IMG/VR virus record: IMGVR_UViG_3300009173_000035
Location: 1 to 38,308 of that record
DNA: 38,308 bases
Source: a virus
Direction: 5' to 3' (one strand)
The position numbers and the translations under genes are program-made. The notes under the pieces were generated by a model that saw nothing but the letters and a program-made list of their open reading frames with translations, had not been told where the DNA came from and did not search any database. Shown here in pieces: positions 29,521-35,459 of the stretch (position 1 is the stretch's first letter; every line of letters begins with the position of its first letter).

Positions 29521-30147
29521 ATGATCGAGGACAAAGGGACATTTTTAGGTCGCCCGATGGCACAAACAAGGGAAGCAGTCAGGATGTGGGAGATCATCTT
29601 GAGTTCTCTTGACTTTGCCCGGCTGATCGAATTGGGAACGGGCCGGGGCAACCTGTCCCTTTTCTTCGCCCTGTATTGCGTATCAAGAAGCAGGGCATTT
29701 CATACTTTCGACAATGCAAAGCGGTGGGTAGAGGATCCGACAACTTCGAGGGTTGACCTTGAGTGGTGTTTTACTGAGGTCAATGTATTTAGCCGCATGG
29801 GGTCCGATATTGTCAAAGGACATTTGCAGAGGGAAGGGCAAGCGGTTCTGTTCTGCGACAACGGCCACAAGACAAAGGAAGTGAAGTGGTTTGCGCCCCA
29901 TATGAAGGCGGGGGATGTGATTGCCATTCACGATTGGGGAACGGAATGCAAGTTCAAGGACGTGTCCGAAACTCTGCTCGGGTGGGAAAAGTATCTTCCT
30001 GAGGCGTGGGATGGATCAACGGCAGTTTTCCAGAAAGGGGAATTGGATGGATCGCAGAGAGATTGCAATAAGCCTGTTGAACTCGCGGATTTTGGTGGAG
30101 AGGGCGTTGAACCTGAACGAGCAGATGATGAACCAAGCCCTGGATGA
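29521..30147 (+). CDS. SAM-dependent methyltransferase, cephalosporin hydroxylase/Methyltransf_24-like
   Basis: A 208-residue protein. The motif I region is LIELGTGRGNLSLFFALY (about residues 35-52), followed by FHTFDNAKRW and VLFCDNGHKTKEVKWFAPHM, then GDVIAIHDWGTE, which is the acidic/HD end of the CmcI-like and Methyltransf_24 group. It probably methylates a sugar or small molecule. No clear Shine-Dalgarno precedes the ATG; instead the CACGTG motif lies there. Its 3' end overlaps the next small gene. Confidence 0.78.
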   Translation: MIEDKGTFLGRPMAQTREAVRMWEIILSSLDFARLIELGTGRGNLSLFFALYCVSRSRAFHTFDNAKRWVEDPTTSRVDLEWCFTEVNVFSRMGSDIVKGHLQREGQAVLFCDNGHKTKEVKWFAPHMKAGDVIAIHDWGTECKFKDVSETLLGWEKYLPEAWDGSTAVFQKGELDGSQRDCNKPVELADFGGEGVEPERADDEPSPG

Positions 30148-30217
30148 CGCAGACCTGTTTATCAAGTTGGAAAAAGCACATGCCGACCCGAAGACCAGAG
30201 GGGAACATAAGTCGTGA
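30047..30217 (+). CDS. 56-residue helical protein
   Basis: Starts MDRREIAISLLNSRILVERA at 30047 with AAAGGGGA as ribosome site, inside the end of the methyltransferase gene. Helical and charged. Its TGA overlaps the GTG start of the adenine methyltransferase (GTGA). Possibly a small partner of one of the methyltransferases; not recognised. Confidence 0.6.
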   Translation: MDRREIAISLLNSRILVERALNLNEQMMNQALDDADLFIKLEKAHADPKTRGEHKS

Positions 30218-30864
30218 AGGCCTACTACCAGGATGATGCTTGCACCATATACCACGGTGACTGCCGTGACATCCTACCGCATCTGGAGCCGGTGGATCTT
30301 GTGCTGACGGACCCGCCGTATGGGATACAGATAGTGCGCAAGCCAAAAGAATTTGGCTTGCGCACAGATTTAAGCAGAAAAGCAACAGATGAGTGTTGGG
30401 ACGATACCACCCCTGACAAGCGTATATGGCCTATGATTTTTTCAAAATCGCAGAATCAGATTGTATTTGGAGCAAATTTCTTTTGGGAACAATTTACGTC
30501 TTGCACTTGCTACATAATTTGGGACAAAAGAGGCAATTTGCCTACTGTGCCATTTTCACCTATGGAAATGGCATGGTCATCCTTTAAGAGAATGCCCATC
30601 AAATATACTTGCATTAATCATGGATTTATTAAGGACAGCAAGGAACATAAATCACACCCCACGCAAAAACCTTTGAAACTCATTACTCAAATCGTAAATG
30701 ATTTTAGTGATGAGGACAACATTCTCCTCGATCCATTCATGGGCAGTGGAACAACCCTCCGCGCCGCCAAGGACTTAGGCCGTAAATCTATTGGGATTGA
30801 ACTGGAAGAGAAGTATTGCGAGATTGCCGTGGAGCGGCTCAGGCAGGAGGTGTTGGCCTTTTGA
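30214..30864 (+). CDS. DNA adenine-N6 / cytosine-N4 methyltransferase
   Basis: A 216-residue DNA amino-methyltransferase. The catalytic motif IV is LTDPPYG (DPPY at residues 33-36) and comes before the target region, while HPTQKP (148-153) and the SAM motif DPFMGSGTT (173-181) are C-terminal, the beta-class order. DPPY favours adenine N6. The target-recognition middle (30330-30700) is A/T-rich, unlike its surroundings, and begins with a perfect 14-bp inverted repeat. Such a gene could protect phage DNA or mark host sites. GTG start overlapping the previous stop. Confidence 0.9.
   Translation: MKAYYQDDACTIYHGDCRDILPHLEPVDLVLTDPPYGIQIVRKPKEFGLRTDLSRKATDECWDDTTPDKRIWPMIFSKSQNQIVFGANFFWEQFTSCTCYIIWDKRGNLPTVPFSPMEMAWSSFKRMPIKYTCINHGFIKDSKEHKSHPTQKPLKLITQIVNDFSDEDNILLDPFMGSGTTLRAAKDLGRKSIGIELEEKYCEIAVERLRQEVLAF
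30334..30365 (+). repeat. Perfect 14-bp inverted repeat inside the adenine methyltransferase
   Basis: GTGCGCAAGCCAAA (30334-30347), loop AGAA, TTTGGCTTGCGCAC (30352-30365). It is coding, yet exactly palindromic, and lies at the left edge of the A/T-rich target-recognition segment. Confidence 0.85.
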
Positions 30865-31553
30865 AAAATGTCACCTTTGCAATCAAGACCTATGAACGCC
30901 CGGCCCTGGCTGAAAGGTGCGTCGAATCCATCCTGAAGTATTACCCCGAAGCAACGCTCCTGGTGGGTGATGATGGTAAGCGGATGGTCTACAACGGTCC
31001 CGGGCGTCTGGTCCTGCCTCACGACATTGGACTGTCAGCAGGGCGCAATGCGTTGGTGAAAGCCACTACCACGAAATACGTGGTAATCTTGGAAGATGAT
31101 TTCGTGTTCAATTCTCACACAAAAATCGAAAACTTGCTTACATTCGTATCGTGCGGTATCTTTGATATTGCAGGGGGGATACAGACACACAACGGGGAAC
31201 ACATACCGTTCGAAGGTTCTGTCTCCTGGCAAAGAGGCGTGGTTGACCTTGTAGCGAACAGAAAGAAGGGGCCGACGAAGGTCGATGTGGTTCCGAACTT
31301 CTTACTTGCAAAAACGGAGACATTGATAAATATCCAGTGGGATGCTCGGTTGAAGATGGGCGAACACCTGGATTTTTTCATGCGATGTAAGCAGAAGGGC
31401 ATCAAGGTCGGCACAGTGCCTGCGGTAAGCATAGAACACAAGAAAGAAAAGGTCCGGGGATATATGGACGAGAGGAAACAGAAGGCGGCTGACTGCCGGG
31501 AACTGTTCTGCAAGAAGTGGAACTTGACTAACATCCCCTGGCAATTCCAATAA
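30861..31553 (+). CDS. GT-A glycosyltransferase, paralogue 3
   Basis: A 230-residue protein starting at TTG 30861, which overlaps the previous stop (TTGA); AGGAGG lies ten bases before it. It matches paralogues 1 and 2: FAIKTYERPALAERCVESIL, LVGDDGK, VVILEDDFVFNSHTKIENLL, FLLAKTETL and GEHLDFFMRC. The metal motif is EDD rather than DDD. It is the most divergent and shortest of the three. Last gene of the cassette, 12 bases before the head-tail connector gene. Confidence 0.82.
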   Translation: MKNVTFAIKTYERPALAERCVESILKYYPEATLLVGDDGKRMVYNGPGRLVLPHDIGLSAGRNALVKATTTKYVVILEDDFVFNSHTKIENLLTFVSCGIFDIAGGIQTHNGEHIPFEGSVSWQRGVVDLVANRKKGPTKVDVVPNFLLAKTETLINIQWDARLKMGEHLDFFMRCKQKGIKVGTVPAVSIEHKKEKVRGYMDERKQKAADCRELFCKKWNLTNIPWQFQ

Positions 31554-31565
31554 GAGGATCCGAGC

Positions 31566-32249
31566 ATGGCGATTACGATTCCGGTGGATGGATACTGCGA
31601 ACTGACAGACGTAAACTCCCTTGCCCCGCAAAGGACGATCAGTTCCACCACCAAGCCCGACGATACACAGGCCGAGGAGATGATCCGGTGGTGGTATGCC
31701 GAGATCAACATGATGCTGGCACGGGCGGGGTATATCACGCCGATGACCAACATCGCCACACAACTCCTTGCCGGGGGAACCATACAGGTGAGCGAGGCGG
31801 TGGTGGTCGATGACTACCTTGTCGAGTTGAAGGATTCTACCGGGGTGCTGGCAGGGCGCGTTATCAAAGGCGATCTGTTCCTGTTCTCCGGTGACACGAT
31901 GTATTATACCGTTGCCAATACCGTCGATGCGGTGGACAACCTCGTCACGGTGGAACTTGTTCCCAAACTGCGCATCGCCCTGACGGTGGGTCTTACGGCG
32001 GCACACACGCCGAACCTTGCGGCGGCGCGACATCTCAAGAGGCTCAACGCCCTGTGTGTGGCGGCAGAGGCAGAGCGTGCAACCTTCTCTGTGGCCACCA
32101 ATGAGGAATCGGAGAGCAACATCGTATTCGAAGATCAGAAAACAGACCTGTGGAACGCCATTTCTTCTGGCAGGTTGACGCTGATCGGGGCGCAGAGGTC
32201 GAGGAAGGTAAGTCCACCGGGTTCTGCACGTATCGAGCGGAGGGGCTGA
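31566..32249 (+). CDS. Head-tail connector / adaptor protein (probable)
   Basis: A 227-residue protein starting MAITIPVDGYCELTDVNSLA, with GAGGAT before it. The N-terminal helical pattern (TKPDDTQAEEMIRWWYAEIN) recalls gp6-like connectors (a layer below the portal). A central beta insert is followed by a helical tail (LAAARHLKRLNALCVAAEAE). The position after the head genes and before tail completion genes fits. It lies on the far side of the sugar cassette. Confidence 0.75.
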   Translation: MAITIPVDGYCELTDVNSLAPQRTISSTTKPDDTQAEEMIRWWYAEINMMLARAGYITPMTNIATQLLAGGTIQVSEAVVVDDYLVELKDSTGVLAGRVIKGDLFLFSGDTMYYTVANTVDAVDNLVTVELVPKLRIALTVGLTAAHTPNLAAARHLKRLNALCVAAEAERATFSVATNEESESNIVFEDQKTDLWNAISSGRLTLIGAQRSRKVSPPGSARIERRG

Positions 32250-32250
32250 C

Positions 32251-32724
32251 ATGCCCGTATCTGCCAGACTGATAGGCCAACAGCGGCTCGAGCAAATGTA
32301 CCGCGATGTGGAGATACAGACTGACAAGACGTTTCGTGCCGCCGCGCGTGAGATAGACGATGCCTTTCAAGATGCGATGGAGAAACAGTTTCGCACCGAG
32401 GGCAGTTCCCTCCTGGGTAGGCGGTGGAAGTCCCTGTCTACCGAATATGCAAAACGGAAGGCACGTAAATTCGGGAAGAAAACGATCCTGCGCCGCACCG
32501 ACAGGCTTTTCGATTCCCTCGTCACGCGGTCACACTCCGAACACATATTCCGCATCCAGGGGCCGCGTATCACGATGGGTAGCAAAGTCCCGTATGGAAG
32601 GTTTCATCAAGATGGCGGCAGGAAAAAGGGTAGGCCACCACGCAGGCAGATTATCAAAGTCCCTGGGTGGCTCCTCAAGAAGTGGACCGCGATCTTGCAC
32701 AAGCACCTGTGGAAAAAGAGGTAA
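32251..32724 (+). CDS. Virion morphogenesis / tail completion protein (gpS-like)
   Basis: A 157-residue basic protein. The pattern FRTEGSSLLGRRWKSLSTEY, KILRRT-like DRLFDSLV and YGRFHQDGGRKKGRPPRRQI matches phage virion morphogenesis (tail completion S, DUF/Phage_tail_S) proteins, which finish the head-tail joint. The GRFHQ signature is characteristic. It starts one base after the connector stop. Confidence 0.85.
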   Translation: MPVSARLIGQQRLEQMYRDVEIQTDKTFRAAAREIDDAFQDAMEKQFRTEGSSLLGRRWKSLSTEYAKRKARKFGKKTILRRTDRLFDSLVTRSHSEHIFRIQGPRITMGSKVPYGRFHQDGGRKKGRPPRRQIIKVPGWLLKKWTAILHKHLWKKR

Positions 32725-32727
32725 GCG

Positions 32728-33234
32728 ATGGCGACGAATAGGGTGGCACTCAGCCCCGGACCCATAGTAGAGCGGATCATCGCCATACTTACGGCAGACC
32801 TGTCGGCGAAGTTCGATGTGATAGACACGCAGATTGCGGAGTCCTTCACCCTGGACGATGTGGCGTATTACTACCGGGCACTGTTAGAGAGGTTCGACGC
32901 TTTCCCCTGTGTCGTTCTCTACCCCGTCCTGGACACACCGTTCAATCAAGAGGCCGGGTGGTATGCCCGGCAGTATGAATTGGAACTACAGATTATGATG
33001 GTCAGCCGCGAGGCGGTCGATGGCTTATTGGCCCCGGAGGTTATGGAAAAGCGGTTAGAGTATTCGATACGAGGTATTGAGGAAGTTCTAAACGACAATC
33101 GCATCCTGGCCGTAACGGGCTTTTCCAATGTGGCGATTATAGAAATCGCCCCTGTGGAGTATCTCGATTTCGAGTTCGCCAACACCGCGTTTGGACGCCG
33201 CGCCATGTTGCGCCTCGTGGTCGATGCCAAATAA
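32728..33234 (+). CDS. Tail terminator-like protein
   Basis: A 168-residue protein with FPCVVLYPVLDTPFNQEAGW, ELELQIMMVSREA and an alpha/beta pattern like lambda gpU/SPP1 gp17 terminators that cap the tail tube. It lies between tail completion and tail tube genes, as usual. AAGAGG precedes the ATG. The family match is by layout rather than by motif. Confidence 0.72.
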   Translation: MATNRVALSPGPIVERIIAILTADLSAKFDVIDTQIAESFTLDDVAYYYRALLERFDAFPCVVLYPVLDTPFNQEAGWYARQYELELQIMMVSREAVDGLLAPEVMEKRLEYSIRGIEEVLNDNRILAVTGFSNVAIIEIAPVEYLDFEFANTAFGRRAMLRLVVDAK

Positions 33235-33246
33235 GGAGAAACCGAT

Positions 33247-33768
33247 ATGGCCGCAAGTGCACCAGACAGCAGAGAAAACGCCGAGTGGGGTTTCGAACCC
33301 GGAAACACTGGCGTGATCCAGTATAAGACAATCGAGAAAGGTTTCCTCCAGGGTGATATTGGTATCACCGTCCCGAGGGAATACGCTTTCAAGCAGTTGG
33401 ACCAGGACATTGTGGACATTGACGCGGTGTGTATCAAGAAGGACTTTATGGTCGATTTCGCAATGGGCGAAGTCCTGCTCGGGAACCTGCAAACGGCCTG
33501 GGACAATGACGATGCCAGTTTGGGCGTTCTTACTGTCGATGCTGACATGGGAACTTCAGGGGTTCTGGTGGTCAACACTGTCCCTCCGAATACTGTGGGC
33601 GACGATGATACCCGAGTGGTGAATCTGCCTACTGCGCTCCCAATCTCAGAAGGGGCATACTCTGTACCGAACGCACGGAACGGCCTGCAACAGGTAGGCA
33701 CGCAGATCAAGGCTCTCGGCGATGCCGAGGCTCTGCTCGCCACTGTGACAGACACCTACACGCCATAG
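33247..33768 (+). CDS. Major tail (tube) protein
   Basis: A 173-residue beta-rich protein with AAGGAG before the ATG. The order connector, completion, terminator, tube, chaperone, tape measure makes this the tail tube gene. It contains IDIDAVCIKKDFMVDFAMGE and a C-terminal stretch ending LATVTDTYTP. Its size is small for a tube protein but within range for siphophages without an added Ig domain. Confidence 0.8.
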   Translation: MAASAPDSRENAEWGFEPGNTGVIQYKTIEKGFLQGDIGITVPREYAFKQLDQDIVDIDAVCIKKDFMVDFAMGEVLLGNLQTAWDNDDASLGVLTVDADMGTSGVLVVNTVPPNTVGDDDTRVVNLPTALPISEGAYSVPNARNGLQQVGTQIKALGDAEALLATVTDTYTP

Positions 33769-33780
33769 GAGGAAACCGCC

Positions 33781-33990
33781 TTGCCGAATAAAAAGTTGCT
33801 TGTGGCCGGGGGCAATCCTTTCTATCCGCACCGTGATGGATTTATGTTCGGATCTCATTTCGTGACTGCTCAGGACTTCGCGGCGATGGCACTTCTTGCC
33901 GGGTATGCGAAGCCCAATATAAAAGCGGCTACGAAGGCGGTAGAGAAAACAGAGGACGCTCCCGATGAGTCAGGTTCAGCTAAAGAATAG
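33781..33990 (+). CDS. Small tail-region protein
   Basis: A 69-residue protein with a TTG start (33781) and a good GGAGG seven to eight bases upstream. It contains GGNPFYPHRDGFMFGSHFVT and then a helical, acidic end. It overlaps the next gene by 26 bases. Not recognised; likely a minor tail or chaperone-related protein. Confidence 0.65.
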   Translation: MPNKKLLVAGGNPFYPHRDGFMFGSHFVTAQDFAAMALLAGYAKPNIKAATKAVEKTEDAPDESGSAKE

Positions 33991-34774
33991 TTTCTCGGTC
34001 ACAACATCGCCTCAGATGGAGAGGGCGAGAGACTACCGCAAACGCTGTGGGCAGATGGCGGTACAGGCCATCGCTCACGGCATCCTTTCCCGTGATATGC
34101 CTGTCCTGGATGTGGGTTGCCGCAACCCGTATTCCGGCATGTATGCGGCCCTCCGTATGCACGTCAACTGGGATGGGGAATATACCGGGGTCGATTCCCC
34201 TGTGGACCCCAACGCCAAACGCTCATGGACGCATCGGCGCGAGGTGGGGGAAACCGAATCTGTCAACCTTGTCGAGAGGTCTTTTCAACTCGATGAGGAA
34301 CAAGCACGACTGCCGTTCCCGCCTACGAAGAACAACCCCGTCAAACCGTTCGGATGTGCCTTTGCTGTCAACACCCTGGGAGATGTGCGCCAGCAGGATC
34401 GGCTTGTGTCCGACCTCAAGCGCGTGTCAGCTATGGTGGTGGTATGCGGTGGCGTGACCGAACAAGACCTCGAACGGTGGGGATTCCTGACCACGGGGTG
34501 GATAAACGTAGATGATGGCACTACGGAGTTTTGGGGTATCTGGATGGATGAACGCGCCAAGAGGCGATACACCCTCAGAAATACGTTGCCGCAGACAACG
34601 ATGGGCTTTTTTGCTGTACGCCGCAGTGGTGACAGCAACGGCTTTCTCCCTGTCCGGTTGGGCCTGTGTCAGAAATGCGGCACGCCGGACCTTACCAACA
34701 AATCGAAATTCGGGTGTGTCAAATGCGGGACGACGAACCAGATAAAGAGGATGAAGTACCAGACGAAGCGATAG
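33965..34774 (+). CDS. Methyltransferase-like protein with C-terminal zinc ribbon, in the tail module
   Basis: A 269-residue protein. The start of a Rossmann SAM-binding fold is visible: MPVLDVGCRNPYSGMYAALR (about residues 45-64) and YTGVDSPVDP, followed by CAFAVNTLGDVRQQDRLVSD and VVVCGGVTEQDL. The C-terminal 40 residues have LCQKCG and GCVKCG, a zinc ribbon. A methyltransferase inserted between tail tube and chaperone genes is unusual and could modify a tail protein. The SAM motif is less typical than in the cassette enzymes, so catalysis is uncertain. Confidence 0.7.
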   Translation: MSQVQLKNSFSVTTSPQMERARDYRKRCGQMAVQAIAHGILSRDMPVLDVGCRNPYSGMYAALRMHVNWDGEYTGVDSPVDPNAKRSWTHRREVGETESVNLVERSFQLDEEQARLPFPPTKNNPVKPFGCAFAVNTLGDVRQQDRLVSDLKRVSAMVVVCGGVTEQDLERWGFLTTGWINVDDGTTEFWGIWMDERAKRRYTLRNTLPQTTMGFFAVRRSGDSNGFLPVRLGLCQKCGTPDLTNKSKFGCVKCGTTNQIKRMKYQTKR

Positions 34775-35331
34775 AGGATTCTCTGCCGGAGGATGCGCCG
34801 GGAGATATTCTCCTGGCTTCAGGCTCTCGAAGCGAGGCAGGGGGAGGCCTCAACCGGGGGCTGTTGGATAAGGAATCTGCGATTCTTTCCGACCGTCCTC
34901 TGGCAGAGTTCACCCTGCCAAACGGTAAGGTGCTAAAAATATTCGCCAAGTCAGAGGGTCAGATGATCCTCGTGGACATGGCTTTTCAAGCGTATCTCGA
35001 TACCCTGGTAGTGATTGAGAAAAGGGCAAGGAAACGGTGGTGGCGGTTCGGCAGTAGGCAACGGAGGATAAAGCGGTGGCTGACACGCTCACAGCTTGCG
35101 AAGGCTGAACTGTTCCGCGCCATATTCGAGGATCAGTATAACGAGGAGATGCACCAGGAGTTTACCGCCACCGATTTTATGTCAAGCACGATGGATATGC
35201 AACAGGCCATCATATCCGCATACCGTGATGCCAACGACCCATCGGACCTGATCGACGCGATGTTCCCCGAGGTAAAAAAAAACAGGATAATGCGCCAGCA
35301 AAGCCAGGGAGTTATGCAAGGCAGTTCGTGA
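34723..35331 (+). CDS. Tail assembly chaperone G
   Basis: A 202-residue protein from the ATG at 34723 (MRDDEPDKEDEVPDEAIED); the longer form from 34666 overlaps the previous gene more and neither has a strong ribosome site. It precedes the tape measure gene and ends just after an A AAA AAC slippery site, both hallmarks of tail assembly chaperones. The helical middle (LVDMAFQAYLDTLVVIEKRA) and acidic/basic pattern are typical. Most ribosomes make this form. Confidence 0.8.
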   Translation: MRDDEPDKEDEVPDEAIEDSLPEDAPGDILLASGSRSEAGGGLNRGLLDKESAILSDRPLAEFTLPNGKVLKIFAKSEGQMILVDMAFQAYLDTLVVIEKRARKRWWRFGSRQRRIKRWLTRSQLAKAELFRAIFEDQYNEEMHQEFTATDFMSSTMDMQQAIISAYRDANDPSDLIDAMFPEVKKNRIMRQQSQGVMQGSS

Positions 35332-35459
35332 GGCTGAAAAAGAACCTGGGGTATTCTGACTTCGAAATGAAGTGGATCGTCTCACACGCAAAACTGTTGC
35401 TTCTGGCGGCGGCTACCATAGAACCACCATCTCTCATCGAGGATAAAAATGCCATCTGA
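34723..35459 (+). CDS. Tail assembly chaperone G-T, made by -1 frameshift
   Basis: At 35277-35283 the sequence A AAA AAC is in the right frame (codons AAA AAC) for a -1 slip. After slipping, the frame continues QDNAPAKPGSYARQFVRLKK, FEMKWIVSHAKLLLLAAATI and so on to TGA at 35457-35459, adding about 58 residues. The extension is protein-like and its end overlaps the tape measure start by 11 bases. This matches the G/GT arrangement of lambda and many siphophages, where GT recruits the tape measure protein. This extension has no start codon of its own. Confidence 0.85.
35277..35283 (+). promoter_or_regulatory. Programmed -1 frameshift slippery site (A AAA AAC)
   Basis: The last seven bases of a nine-A run plus C, phased A-AAA-AAC with respect to the G frame. 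The downstream -1 frame stays open for 58 codons. Confidence 0.85.

Noticed and set aside
31302-32327. A 341-codon minus-strand frame opposite the connector gene and a glycosyltransferase
   Set aside because: It crosses two confident plus-strand genes, its composition (His, Arg, Cys, Leu) is that of a shadow frame, and no minus-strand promoter is visible.
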